64,000 nucleotides of DNA from Thalassobaculum_A sp040219215 (GTDB taxonomy: Bacteria; Pseudomonadota; Alphaproteobacteria; Thalassobaculales; Thalassobaculaceae), in NCBI RefSeq assembly GCF_040219215.1, contig NZ_JAVJSX010000007.1, forward strand, positions 62,001 through 126,000, written 5' to 3'. The position numbers were made by a program, and so were the translations under genes. Under the pieces are notes generated by a model. The model saw nothing but the letters and a program-made list of their open reading frames with translations. It was not told the origin of the DNA and did not search any database. Within the stretch, counting starts at the first letter, position 1. Each line of letters opens with the position of its first letter. Positions 17,230 to 26,012 of the stretch are shown piece by piece.

Positions 17230-17954
17230 TCGTCACCGGTGCCGCCCAGGGCATCGGACGGGCCATTGCCAAGGCGTTCCGCGACGCCGGCGCAACCATC
17301 CACCTCGCCGACCTTGACGGCGACGGCATCGCCAAGACGGCGGACGAACTGGGCGGCACGCCGCATGTCCTGGATCTGTCGGACCGCGACGCGACCCACG
17401 GGCTGGTCGCCGATGTGATCGGGCACAGCGGCCGGGTCGATGTGCTGGCGCTCGCGGCTGGCGGGGTGCGCGGCCAGGTCGGCGGGCCGATCGAGAAGGT
17501 CTCGCAGCAGGACTGGCACCGGCTGTTCCAATCGAACGTCGACGGCGCGTTCTGGCTGGCCCAGGCCGCAGCACCGTCCATGAAGGCCACCGGTCGCGGT
17601 CGTATCGTTACCGTATCGTCCGGTGCGGGCCTGCGCCCCAGCCTGACCGGCATCCAGGCCTACGCCGCCGCCAAGCACGCCCTGGTCGGGCTGACCCGGC
17701 AGCTGTCCTGGGAGCTCGGGCCGTTCGGCATTACCGTGAACTCGGTCGCACCCGGCTTCGTGCGCTCCAACCCCGCCACCGAGCGGCAATGGGAAAGCTA
17801 CGGTTCGGAGGGCCAGAAGCGGCTGGTCGACGGCATCCACACCAAGCGGCTCGGCACCGCCGACGACATCGCCGCAGCGGTGCTGTTCTTCGCCTCCGAC
17901 GCGGCCGCCTGGATCAGCGGACAGGTTCTCTCGGTCGACGGAGGCCGCTCGTGA
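17199..17954 (+). CDS. Short-chain dehydrogenase/reductase (SDR)
   Basis: This 251-residue classical SDR has the cofactor motif TGAAQGIGR (about 14-22), catalytic Ser in VSSGAG, YAAAKHAL (the YxxxK pair) and a C-terminal ISGQVLSVDGG. It starts 31 bases inside the upstream reductase gene and is followed by a GTGA overlap with the peptidase gene. It probably oxidises or reduces a hydroxyl group in the same pathway. Specific substrate and cofactor preference are not evident. Confidence 0.88.
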   Translation: MQLRFDGRVVIVTGAAQGIGRAIAKAFRDAGATIHLADLDGDGIAKTADELGGTPHVLDLSDRDATHGLVADVIGHSGRVDVLALAAGGVRGQVGGPIEKVSQQDWHRLFQSNVDGAFWLAQAAAPSMKATGRGRIVTVSSGAGLRPSLTGIQAYAAAKHALVGLTRQLSWELGPFGITVNSVAPGFVRSNPATERQWESYGSEGQKRLVDGIHTKRLGTADDIAAAVLFFASDAAAWISGQVLSVDGGRS

Positions 17955-19348
17955 GCGATCCGGTGCTCGCCCGCCTGGCGGCCGACCGGGAGGGCATCCT
18001 GGAACGCCTGGGTGAGCTGCTGCGCGCGCCCTCGGTCAGCACCGATCCGGCCTATGCCGACGGCATGGCGGCCGCCCGCACGATCCTGATGAGGCGGATC
18101 ACGGCTGCCGGGTTCGCCAATGTCCGTCTGCTGGACGCCGGCGGCCATCCCGCGGTCTACGGGGAATGGACCGGGGCGCCCGGCCGTCCGACGGTCCTGG
18201 TCTACGGTCACTACGACGTGCAGCCGCCGGACCCCACCGGGCTCTGGCACAGCCCACCGTTCGAACCGACGGTCCGCGACGGCCGCCTGTACGCCCGCGG
18301 CGCCTCCGACGACAAGGGACCGTCCTCGATCGCGCTCGAGACCCTGGCGGCGTTCCTGGCCGCCGAGGGCCGGCTGCCGGTCAACGTCAAACTGCTGCTG
18401 GAAGGCGAGGAAGAGGTCGGCAGCGCCACCCTCGGTGCCATCCTGGAGGGCAACCGGGCGTCGCTCGACGCCGACGTGGTGCTGTCGGCCGACGGCGGCC
18501 GCTGGCGTGCCGACCTGCCGACCATAGCGGTCGGCTCGCGGGGCATCGCCGCCCTGGAGTTCAGCGTCACCACCGCGGTGAAGGACCTGCATTCCGGCCG
18601 GTACGGCGGAATCGTGCCGAACGCGCTGCACGTCGCCGCCCGCCTGATCGCCAGCCTGCACCGGCCGGACGGGACGCCGGCGGTCAAGGGCTTTCTCGAC
18701 GGCGTGGTCGAGCCTTCGGATGCCGAGCGCCGGTCGCTGGCGGCGATTCCGTTCGACGATCCCGGGCTGTTCGCCGGTCTTGGCGCCGAACCGGCCGGCG
18801 AGTCCGGCTACGGCACCCTGGAGCGGCTGTGGTACCGGCCGACCATCGACGCCAACGGACTGTGGGGCGGCTATACCGGCGCCGGCGGCAAGACGGTCAT
18901 CCCGAACCTCGCCCACGCCAAGCTGTCGATGCGGCTGGTGCCCGGCCAGGACCCAGCCAACGCCGCGGCGGCGGTGATTCGCCATCTGCGATCCCACTGT
19001 CCGGCCGGCACGGCCCTTGCGGTCCGCGAGGGGCACCACTCGGCCGCCTATCTGGTCCCTGACACGCACCCGCTGCTGCTGGCCGCCGAGGCGGCGCTGG
19101 AGGAGACTACGGGAACAGTGCCGTTGCGGGTGCGCAACGGTGCCACCCTCCCGCTGTCCGACATCGTGCGCGGCGCGCTCGGCATCGACACCGTGATGTA
19201 CTCGTTCTCGACCTCGGACGAGGATTTCCATGCGCCGAACGAGTTCATCCGGCTCTCGGCATTCGACGACGGCTTCGCCGCCTGGGTCGCCCTGCTGCGC
19301 CGGTTGGGACAGCAGACCTCCGCCGACTACGCCGGTTTCCGCCGCTAG
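17951..19348 (+). CDS. M20 family metallopeptidase/dipeptidase
   Basis: This 465-residue M20 dipeptidase-type enzyme contains YGHYDVQPPD (first metal ligand), ARGASDDKGP, LLEGEEEVGS (catalytic Glu and metal ligand) and DLHSGRYGG (start of the dimerisation domain). The start is GTG 17951, overlapping the SDR stop. The family includes carnosinases, N-carbamoyl amino acid hydrolases and general dipeptidases. In this island, a step that frees an amino acid from an N-acyl or N-carbamoyl product is plausible. It is the last gene of the marR operon and ends in TAG. Confidence 0.88.
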   Translation: MSDPVLARLAADREGILERLGELLRAPSVSTDPAYADGMAAARTILMRRITAAGFANVRLLDAGGHPAVYGEWTGAPGRPTVLVYGHYDVQPPDPTGLWHSPPFEPTVRDGRLYARGASDDKGPSSIALETLAAFLAAEGRLPVNVKLLLEGEEEVGSATLGAILEGNRASLDADVVLSADGGRWRADLPTIAVGSRGIAALEFSVTTAVKDLHSGRYGGIVPNALHVAARLIASLHRPDGTPAVKGFLDGVVEPSDAERRSLAAIPFDDPGLFAGLGAEPAGESGYGTLERLWYRPTIDANGLWGGYTGAGGKTVIPNLAHAKLSMRLVPGQDPANAAAAVIRHLRSHCPAGTALAVREGHHSAAYLVPDTHPLLLAAEAALEETTGTVPLRVRNGATLPLSDIVRGALGIDTVMYSFSTSDEDFHAPNEFIRLSAFDDGFAAWVALLRRLGQQTSADYAGFRR

Positions 19349-19379
19349 CTCCTCGACAGCCGCCGGGGCCCAAAACGAA

Positions 19380-19412
19380 ACGAGGCCCGAAGCGCTGTGC
19401 TTCGGGCCTCGT
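19380..19412 (-). terminator. Rho-independent terminator of the tRNA-Ala gene
   Basis: A 14-bp perfect GC-rich stem (arms 19380-19393 and 19399-19412) with a five-base loop lies directly downstream of the tRNA on the minus strand. It is followed there by TTTCGTTTT. The plus strand has no such T-run after the stem, so it serves the tRNA. Confidence 0.85.
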
Positions 19413-19420
19413 AGCGGATT

Positions 19421-19496
<76 letters not shown>

Positions 19497-19533
19497 GAAA
19501 CCTGGGTGCCCCGGTCTCCCGAAGCGCCCGCAG

Positions 19534-19562
19534 TAGGTAGCGGGTACGCCCTGGGTGATCAA
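19534..19562 (-). promoter_or_regulatory. Putative promoter of tRNA-Ala
   Basis: On the minus strand TTGATC (19557-19562) and TACCTA (19534-19539) are separated by 17 bases. This places a start site about 30 bases before the mature tRNA 5' end. Confidence 0.5.
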
Positions 19563-19605
19563 GGGGTTTATCGAGGGGACTTCAGGTCGGTCCCCGTGCC
19601 TTGAA

Positions 19606-20055
19606 TCAGCGTTCTTCCTCGTCCGGCTCGTCGGCTTCCTCGACCTCGTCCAGAGAGATCGTATCGTCATCGTCGTCGTCGGCGACGACCACCGCGTCAT
19701 CGTCGTCATCGTCATCGGCAACGACCGCGTCCGGCGAGCGCTTCACCGGGTCGACGACCACATCGTCTTCTTCCTCGTCGTCGATATCATCGTCATCGAC
19801 GATGACATCCTCGTCCTCGTCGAGTTCTTCCTCGTCCTCGTCGTCCGCCTCTTCGGGGTCGACCTTGTCCTTGACCCGCGCCTTGGGCTTGGGATCGTCG
19901 GCCGGCAACGGCCGCGCGCGCCGACTCTTCAGCACAGCCTCCGAATCGAACGTCGTGCCGCAACTCGGGCACACGATCGGGCTGCGTTGAAAGTCGTAGT
20001 AGCGCGCCCCGCACGATTGGCAGAGACGCTTGATGCCCCATTCCGGCTTGACCAC
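19606..20055 (-). CDS. TIGR02300 family protein (zinc ribbon plus long acidic tail)
   Basis: This 149-residue protein starts MVKPEWGIKRLCQSCGARYY. A four-Cys zinc ribbon (Cys12, Cys15, Cys29, Cys32) is followed by a basic stretch, and then about 90 residues dominated by Asp and Glu with runs of up to seven Asp. This is the FYDLN-acid type (TIGR02300), a conserved alphaproteobacterial family of unknown function; the usual FYDLN reads YYDFQ here. The low-complexity GAC/GAT-rich DNA at about 19640-19860 is the acidic tail. Its position next to aroA is also typical of the family. Confidence 0.88.
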   Translation of the reverse strand: MVKPEWGIKRLCQSCGARYYDFQRSPIVCPSCGTTFDSEAVLKSRRARPLPADDPKPKARVKDKVDPEEADDEDEEELDEDEDVIVDDDDIDDEEEDDVVVDPVKRSPDAVVADDDDDDDAVVVADDDDDDTISLDEVEEADEPDEEER

Positions 20056-20144
20056 CGTCGTTGCTCCGCGTCTGTCCGACGTTATCGCCCCGCGAAAACA
20101 CCCGGAGGGCGGTGTGGCGGCGGAATATCCATGTTCGTGAACTC

Positions 20145-21602
20145 ATGTCAAAGGCAAACTTCCCCGACCGGTCACCTAAAACGAAATCGGACCTCCGTAT
20201 GACCCCGGCCGATCGCTGGCACAAACGCGCGTCGCTGACCCATCTTGCAGGTGACGCCACCGCTACGATCCGATCGGCCCGACACGGCGTCGCGCTGGAT
20301 CCGGGCCGGCATGCGCTGGTGGCGATGCTCGCGTTCGCCCACCAGCGGTCCGGAACCTTCGACACCGGACGAATCGAGGCGGAACGGGCAACGATCCTTG
20401 CGCCGGCCCACGTCGACAGTTGGTGCCTGCTGGGCGCGCTCGCCCACGTGCTTGGCAGGCCGGAGCAGGCGCGCCGCGCCACCCGGCGGGCGCTGCTGTT
20501 GAAGCCGGCGGACCAGGCGGCAGCGCACAATCAGTTCGCCGCCCTTCGTCACGCGGGTGACTGGGACCGGGCCGTGACGGCCGGCCGACGGTCCCTGGCG
20601 ATCGATCCACGCTTCGACAGCAACGCCTTCGAGCTCGGCATGCTTCTGCTTTCGCTGGAACGATGGAGGGACGGGTGGCCGTTGTACGACAGACGGCTCC
20701 GCCTCAGGCACGCCCGGCCGCGTCCGGACCGATTGCCGCAGCCGTTCTGGGACGGGCATGCCGACCCGAAGCTGTCGCTGGCGGTGTGGGGTGACCAGAA
20801 TGTCGGCGACGAGATGCAGTTCGCCAGCCTGTTGCCGGAGGTGGCGCCAAGAGTCGGCCGCATCATCCTGGAATGCGACCCGCGGCTGGTGCCCCTGTTC
20901 GCCCGCTCGTTTCCCGAACTCGATGTGGTCGCCCGCGCCGACCCGCCTGATCCCCGGCTGATGGCTGCCTCGATCGGCGCGCAAGTTCCCCAGGGGAACC
21001 TGGGACGCCTTCTGCGTCCCGACACGGCTTCGTTCGGACGGGGGCCGCGATCCTGGCTGGTCGCCGATCCGGGCCGGGTCGCCGCCCTGCGCGCCCGGTA
21101 TCGCGCCTGGTCCAGCGGCCGCCCGGTGATCGGGGTCGCCTGGAAATCGACCAACGCAGCGTTCAAGGGCAAGAACGTGCCTCTCGCCCAGTGGCGGCCG
21201 ATCCTGTGCGGGCAGGAGGCGCTGTTCCTGTCCGTCCAGTACGGCGACGTGTCGGCCGACCTGGACGAGGCCCGAACGGTCACCGGGGTCGACATCGCCC
21301 ACGATCCCGAGATCGACGCCTTGAGCGATCTGGACGGGTTTGCCGCCCAGTTGGCGGCGACCGATCTGGTGATCTCGATCTCGAACTCGACGATTCACCA
21401 GGCCTGCGGCCTCGGCCGGCCGGTCTGGGGCATTCTGCACATCCGCCCGGACTGGCGCTGGGGTGTTGGCGGCGACACCTGCCCCTGGTTCCCGACGCTC
21501 CGGCTGTACCGGCAGGCGACGCGCGGCGATTGGCCTCCGGTGCTGGACGCGATTGGCCATGACCTGCGGCGCTGGCTCGCCGACCGGCCGGGAGCGTGCT
21601 AA
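20145..21602 (+). CDS. TPR-repeat protein with glycosyltransferase family 9-like C-terminal domain
   Basis: From ATG 20145 this is 485 residues. Residues about 25-180 form helical tetratricopeptide-like repeats. The C-terminal half has the layout of TPR-containing ADP-heptose:LPS heptosyltransferase-like proteins, with VWGDQNVGDEMQFASLLP, IGVAWKSTN and an end region WRWGVGGDTCPWFPTLRLYR. It may act on surface glycans, but the donor and acceptor are unknown. The start is uncertain: in-frame ATGs also occur at 20061 and 20199, and none has a strong ribosome-binding site. It lies between the TIGR02300 gene and aroA. Confidence 0.7.
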   Translation: MSKANFPDRSPKTKSDLRMTPADRWHKRASLTHLAGDATATIRSARHGVALDPGRHALVAMLAFAHQRSGTFDTGRIEAERATILAPAHVDSWCLLGALAHVLGRPEQARRATRRALLLKPADQAAAHNQFAALRHAGDWDRAVTAGRRSLAIDPRFDSNAFELGMLLLSLERWRDGWPLYDRRLRLRHARPRPDRLPQPFWDGHADPKLSLAVWGDQNVGDEMQFASLLPEVAPRVGRIILECDPRLVPLFARSFPELDVVARADPPDPRLMAASIGAQVPQGNLGRLLRPDTASFGRGPRSWLVADPGRVAALRARYRAWSSGRPVIGVAWKSTNAAFKGKNVPLAQWRPILCGQEALFLSVQYGDVSADLDEARTVTGVDIAHDPEIDALSDLDGFAAQLAATDLVISISNSTIHQACGLGRPVWGILHIRPDWRWGVGGDTCPWFPTLRLYRQATRGDWPPVLDAIGHDLRRWLADRPGAC

Positions 21603-21649
21603 GACGCCGCCGATTCAGAACCTGTCGATCCAGAGGTCAGGAGGATCCG

Positions 21650-22993
21650 ATGCCGACCCCGCTGCTGTCACGCCGCGCGCGCCCGCTGACCGGCACGCTG
21701 CGGATTCCCGGCGACAAGTCGATCTCGCACCGTTCGTTGATCTTTGGCGGCCTGTCGGTCGGCGAGACCACGATCGAGGGCCTGCTGGAGGGCGAGGACA
21801 TCCTGGCCACGGCGAGCGCCATGCGGGCGTTCGGCTGCGAGGTGGAGCGTGGCAAGGACGGCCGGTGGCATGTGCACGGCCGAGGCGTCTCAGGGTTGGA
21901 CGAACCGGCCGACGTGATCGACTGCGGCAACGCCGGGACCGGGGCCCGGCTGCTGATGGGCGTGGCCGCCCAGCAGCCGATGACCACGATCTTCACCGGC
22001 GACGGTTCGCTGCGCCGCCGGCCGATGGGCCGGGTGATGACCCCGCTGTCGCAGATGGGGGTACGGTTCGCCACTCGCGAGGGCGGGCGCCTGCCCGGCG
22101 CCGTCATCGGTCCCGAGACCCTGATCCCGATCGAATACACACTGCCGATGGCGTCGGCCCAGGTGAAGTCGGCGATTCTGCTGGCCGGGCTGGGGGCGGC
22201 CGGCCACATCACCGTGATCGAGCCGAAGCCGACCCGCGACCACACCGAAACCATGCTGCGTCATTTCGGCGCCGACGTGCGGGTCGAGGACATGCCCGGC
22301 GGCGGCCGCCGCATCACGCTGGTCGGACAGCCGGAGCTGACCGGCCGCAAAGTCGTCGTGCCGGCCGACCCGTCCTCGGCGGCATTCCCGGCCGTTGCCG
22401 CTCTGCTGGTTGAGGGCTCGGAGATCACCCTCCCCGGTGTCGGCACCAACCCGCTGCGCTTCGGCCTGTTCGAAACACTGATCGAGATGGGCGCCGACAT
22501 CACCCTGACCAACCGGCGCACCGAAGCCGGCGAGCCGGTCGCCGACCTGATCGTCCGGCACGGCCCGCTGAAGGGCATCGACGTGCCGCCGGAACGGGCA
22601 CCGACCATGATCGACGAGTATCCGATCCTGGCGGTCGCCGCCTCGGTTGCCGAGGGCACCACCGTGATGCGCGGGCTGGAAGAACTGCGCGTCAAGGAAA
22701 GCGACCGTCTCGGCGCCATGGCCAAGGGCCTGACCGCCTGCGGGGTGCGGGTCGATGTCGACGGCGACGACCTGACCGTGCGCGGCGCCGGCAACGGCGT
22801 GGCCGGCCGGACCACCATCCCGGTCGACCTCGACCACCGCATCGCCATGTCCTTCCTGGTGCTGGGCATGGTCTCGGAGGAGTTCGTGGCGATCGATGAC
22901 GCCGCCGCCATCGCGACCTCGTTTCCGGGATTTGCCGACCTGATGAACGGTGCCGGCGCCGCGATCGCCCCGGCGACGGATGTGGCGGCGTGA
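21650..22993 (+). CDS. aroA: 3-phosphoshikimate 1-carboxyvinyltransferase (EPSP synthase), class II-like
   Basis: This 447-residue enzyme of the shikimate pathway transfers enolpyruvyl from PEP to shikimate 3-phosphate. Motifs include PGDKSISHRS (about 20-29), CGNAGTGAR (92-100), PMGRVM, SAQVKSAILLAGL and EELRVKESDRL. Overall it resembles the class II (Agrobacterium CP4-like) sequences more than E. coli AroA. The residue aligned with CP4 Ala100 is Gly96 here, as in glyphosate-sensitive enzymes. ATG 21650 has CAGGAGG upstream. It is followed by cmk with a GTGA overlap and then rpsA, a conserved alphaproteobacterial order. Confidence 0.96.
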   Translation: MPTPLLSRRARPLTGTLRIPGDKSISHRSLIFGGLSVGETTIEGLLEGEDILATASAMRAFGCEVERGKDGRWHVHGRGVSGLDEPADVIDCGNAGTGARLLMGVAAQQPMTTIFTGDGSLRRRPMGRVMTPLSQMGVRFATREGGRLPGAVIGPETLIPIEYTLPMASAQVKSAILLAGLGAAGHITVIEPKPTRDHTETMLRHFGADVRVEDMPGGGRRITLVGQPELTGRKVVVPADPSSAAFPAVAALLVEGSEITLPGVGTNPLRFGLFETLIEMGADITLTNRRTEAGEPVADLIVRHGPLKGIDVPPERAPTMIDEYPILAVAASVAEGTTVMRGLEELRVKESDRLGAMAKGLTACGVRVDVDGDDLTVRGAGNGVAGRTTIPVDLDHRIAMSFLVLGMVSEEFVAIDDAAAIATSFPGFADLMNGAGAAIAPATDVAA

Positions 22994-23610
22994 TCATCGC
23001 GATCGACGGTCCGGCCGGCGCCGGCAAGGGAACGCTGGGTCTGGCGCTGGCCAGCCGCCTCGGCCTGCGCCACCTCGATACCGGCGGCCTGTACCGCGCG
23101 ACCGCCCTTCAGATCCTGCGCTCCGGCGGCGACCCGCACGACCCGGAGACCGCCGAGCGGGCGGCCCGCGCCCTCGACGTCGCGCTGCTCGGCTCGGCCG
23201 ATCTGCGCCGCCCTGACGTCGGCACGGCAGCCTCGGTGGTGGCCGCGATCCCGGCGGTCCGCCAGGCGTTGCTGGACTTTCAACGCGAGTTCGCCAACAC
23301 CCCGCCGGGCGCGGTGGTCGACGGCCGCGACATCGGAACCGTGGTTCTGCCCGACGCCCCGGTGAAGCTCTACGTGACCGCGTCGACGGAGGAGCGGGCC
23401 CGGCGGCGCCACAAAGAGTTGCTCGAACGCGGGGAGGCCAGTATATACCAGCGCGTTCGCGCCGAGATCGAGGCGCGCGACGCGCGTGATGCTGGACGGG
23501 CCGTGGCGCCGATGCGCAAGGCCGACGATGCGGTCGAGATCGACACAACCGATCTTTCCCCTGATCAGGTCCTGGCACGCGCGCTCGCCGCGATCGACGC
23601 ACGGGCATAG
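22990..23610 (+). CDS. cmk: Cytidylate kinase
   Basis: This 206-residue enzyme phosphorylates CMP and dCMP. The P-loop IDGPAGAGKGT is at residues 4-14, followed by HLDTGGLYRATA. VVDGRDIGTVVLPDAPVKLY and later ARDARDAGRAVAP carry the conserved Asp and Arg residues. It starts with GTG at 22990, overlapping the aroA stop, which explains the lack of an ATG. The protein is slightly shorter than E. coli Cmk, as is common in alphaproteobacteria. Confidence 0.95.
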   Translation: MIIAIDGPAGAGKGTLGLALASRLGLRHLDTGGLYRATALQILRSGGDPHDPETAERAARALDVALLGSADLRRPDVGTAASVVAAIPAVRQALLDFQREFANTPPGAVVDGRDIGTVVLPDAPVKLYVTASTEERARRRHKELLERGEASIYQRVRAEIEARDARDAGRAVAPMRKADDAVEIDTTDLSPDQVLARALAAIDARA

Positions 23611-23803
23611 CCGACACCGGCCGAGGCATGACGCCCGGTCGGTATATCAACCACCAACCCGGCGGCCGCGGATTTCGGTCGACACCCGGGAACGGAGACC
23701 CGGGGCGCCCGAGTTCAGGATCGGGCCTTAAGCGATCCCAGTTCGAGCCGCCGATGCGACGGACGCGCCCAGCGCGGACGTCCGTTCGCTTTCAGGAGAA
23801 TTC

Positions 23804-25510
23804 ATGGCTACCAGTAACGTCCTAATTGAAGATTTCGAGGCTCTGCTTGAGGAGTCCTTCGGCCAGGTGACCTCGATCGAGGGCAGCGTGGTCAAGGGGA
23901 CCATCGTCAGCATCGAGAACGACATGGCGCTGATCGACGTCGGGCTGAAGTCCGAAGGTCGGGTCGCGGTCAAGGAGTTCGCGTCCCCGGGCCAGAAGTC
24001 GGAACTGAAGCCGGGCGACATCGTCGAGGTCTATGTCGAGCGCCTCGAGGACCGCAACGGCGAAGCGATGCTGAGCCGCGACAAGGCCCGCCGCGAGGAA
24101 GCCTGGGCGCAGCTCGAAGGCGCCTTCAACGGCAACGAGCGCGTGACCGGCGTGATCTTCAGCAGGGTCAAGGGTGGCTTCACCGTCGACCTGTCGGGCG
24201 CCGTGGCGTTCCTGCCGGGCTCCCAGGTCGATATCCGGCCGGTGCGTGACATCGGCCCGCTGCTGGGTACCCCGCAGCCGTTCCAGATCCTCAAGATGGA
24301 CCGCCGCCGCGGCAACATCGTGGTGTCGCGCCGCGCCGTTCTCGAAGAGAGCCGCGCGGAAGCCCGCTCCGAGCTGGTCGCCTCGCTGAAGGAAGGCATG
24401 GTCCTGTCCGGCGTGGTCAAGAACATCACCGACTACGGTGCGTTCGTGGATCTCGGTGGCGTCGACGGCCTGCTGCACGTCACCGACATCGCATGGCGCC
24501 GCATCAACCACCCGACCGAAGCGTTGCAGATCGGCCAGACCGTCAAGGTCCAGGTCATCCGCTTCAACTCGGAGACCCAGCGTATCTCCCTCGGCATGAA
24601 GCAGCTCGAGGCGGATCCGTGGGAAGGCGTGGACGTCAAGTACCCGGTCGGTACCAAGTTCACCGGCCGCGTGACCAACATCACCGACTACGGTGCCTTC
24701 GTGGAGCTGGAGCCGGGGATCGAGGGCCTGGTGCACGTCTCCGAGATGAGCTGGACCAAGAAGAACGTCCATCCGGGCAAGATCGTCTCCACCTCCCAGG
24801 AGGTCGAGGTGATGATCCTGGACGTCGACCCGAACAAGCGTCGGATTTCGCTCGGCCTCAAGCAGTGCATGGGCAATCCCTGGGACGAGTTCGCCAGCAA
24901 GTACCCGACCGGCACCGAGATCGAGGGCGAGGTCAAGAACATCACCGAGTTCGGTCTGCTCGTCGGCCTGCCGGGCGACATCGACGGCATGGTTCACCTG
25001 TCGGACATCGATTGGGAGACCCCCGGCGAGGAAGCCATTCAGAGCTTCAAGAAGGGCGACATGGTCAAGATCAAGGTCTTGGATGTCGACACCGACAAGG
25101 AGCGCATCTCGCTCGGCATCAAGCAGCTGACCAGCGATCCGTTCGCGTCGGGTGCCGCCAGCCTGAAGAAGGGCGTGGTGGTGACCTGCACGGTGACGCA
25201 GATCACCGAAGGCGGCATCGAGGTCCAGCTGAGCGACGGCATGACCGGCTTCATCCGCAAGTCGGACCTGTCGCGCGAGCGTTCCGAGCAGCGGCCCGAG
25301 CGGTTCGCGGTCGGCGAGAAGGTCGATGCCAAGGTGACCAACATCGACGCCAAGAGCCGCAAGGTGACCCTGTCGATCAAGGCGCGCGAGACCGCCGAAG
25401 AGAAGCAGGCGATGGCCGAGTACGGCTCCTCCGACAGCGGCGCCAGCCTGGGCGAGATCCTCGGTGCGGCACTGCGTCAAGGCGAACAGGCGGCCAAGAC
25501 CGACGACTGA
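23804..25510 (+). CDS. rpsA: 30S ribosomal protein S1
   Basis: This 568-residue protein is built from repeated S1 RNA-binding domains; the repeat NITDYGAFVDLGGVDGLLHV recurs with variations (for example NITEFGLLVGLPGDIDGMVH), consistent with six domains. It helps 30S subunits bind and unfold mRNA. CAGGAGAATTC precedes ATG 23804. The 193-base leader after cmk may carry S1 autoregulation, but I see no defined structure in it. A strong terminator follows at 25535. Confidence 0.97.
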   Translation: MATSNVLIEDFEALLEESFGQVTSIEGSVVKGTIVSIENDMALIDVGLKSEGRVAVKEFASPGQKSELKPGDIVEVYVERLEDRNGEAMLSRDKARREEAWAQLEGAFNGNERVTGVIFSRVKGGFTVDLSGAVAFLPGSQVDIRPVRDIGPLLGTPQPFQILKMDRRRGNIVVSRRAVLEESRAEARSELVASLKEGMVLSGVVKNITDYGAFVDLGGVDGLLHVTDIAWRRINHPTEALQIGQTVKVQVIRFNSETQRISLGMKQLEADPWEGVDVKYPVGTKFTGRVTNITDYGAFVELEPGIEGLVHVSEMSWTKKNVHPGKIVSTSQEVEVMILDVDPNKRRISLGLKQCMGNPWDEFASKYPTGTEIEGEVKNITEFGLLVGLPGDIDGMVHLSDIDWETPGEEAIQSFKKGDMVKIKVLDVDTDKERISLGIKQLTSDPFASGAASLKKGVVVTCTVTQITEGGIEVQLSDGMTGFIRKSDLSRERSEQRPERFAVGEKVDAKVTNIDAKSRKVTLSIKARETAEEKQAMAEYGSSDSGASLGEILGAALRQGEQAAKTDD

Positions 25511-25534
25511 TTCCCGTCGGATCTGGAACATCGG

Positions 25535-25570
25535 ACGGGCCGTTCGCCGCAAGCGAACGGCCCGTTTCCG
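25535..25570 (+). terminator. Rho-independent terminator of the aroA-cmk-rpsA operon
   Basis: A 13-bp perfect stem, ACGGGCCGTTCGC paired with its complement across a five-base loop (CGCAA), is followed by TTCCGTT. It begins 24 bases after the rpsA stop. Confidence 0.8.
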
Positions 25571-25621
25571 TTGGAGGCCGCGGCGTTAGTCAAAAAACGG
25601 TTCTATTAGAGATACTTACGC

Positions 25622-25650
25622 TTGACCTGACCGACAGGCGCTGGCAATCT
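25622..25650 (+). promoter_or_regulatory. Putative promoter of ihfB
   Basis: TTGACC (25622-25627) and CAATCT (25645-25650) are 17 bases apart, in the gap between the rpsA terminator and ihfB. The -35 element is good and the -10 element is modest. Confidence 0.45.
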
Positions 25651-25727
25651 CCCAATTGGGGCGGGACAGTGTGCCGGTGAACTGGTGCTGGCCGCTTCGC
25701 GACAGGGAATCGCGGAGGTTCGCGATC

Positions 25728-26006
25728 ATGACGAAGTCCGAATTGATCGCGCGGCTGGCGGAAGCCAACCCACACCTGTTTCAGCGGGATGTCGAGCGGA
25801 TCGTTTCGACGATATTTGACGAGATCTCGAACGCGCTGGCCCGCGGCGACCGGGTCGAATTGCGCGGTTTCGGGGCGTTCTCGGTCAAGCAGCGGGAGGC
25901 CCGGGTCGGGCGCAATCCCCGTACCGGCGAAGCGGTAAAGGTCAGCTCCAAGTTCGTGCCGTTCTTCAAGACCGGAAAGCTGCTGCGCGACAAGCTCAAC
26001 ACCTGA
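25728..26006 (+). CDS. ihfB: Integration host factor subunit beta
   Basis: This is a 92-residue HU/IHF-fold DNA-bending protein. It has TKSELIARLAEANPHL at the N-terminus, VELRGFGAFSVKQR and the DNA-intercalating arm GRNPRTGEAV. The position right after rpsA is the conserved location of ihfB. ATG 25728 has CGGAGG upstream. It works with IHF alpha in recombination, replication and promoter architecture. Confidence 0.95.
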   Translation: MTKSELIARLAEANPHLFQRDVERIVSTIFDEISNALARGDRVELRGFGAFSVKQREARVGRNPRTGEAVKVSSKFVPFFKTGKLLRDKLNT

Positions 26007-26012
26007 CCGGCA

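Noticed and set aside
19640..19860. Tandem repeat or CRISPR-like array of GTC/ATC triplets
   Set aside because: It is the coding sequence for the Asp/Glu-rich tail of the TIGR02300 protein, with no spacer-repeat structure.
20061..20144. Upstream start (20061) for the TPR glycosyltransferase-like gene
   Set aside because: It would begin five bases from the divergent TIGR02300 start and adds residues without TPR character; not excluded, only less likely.
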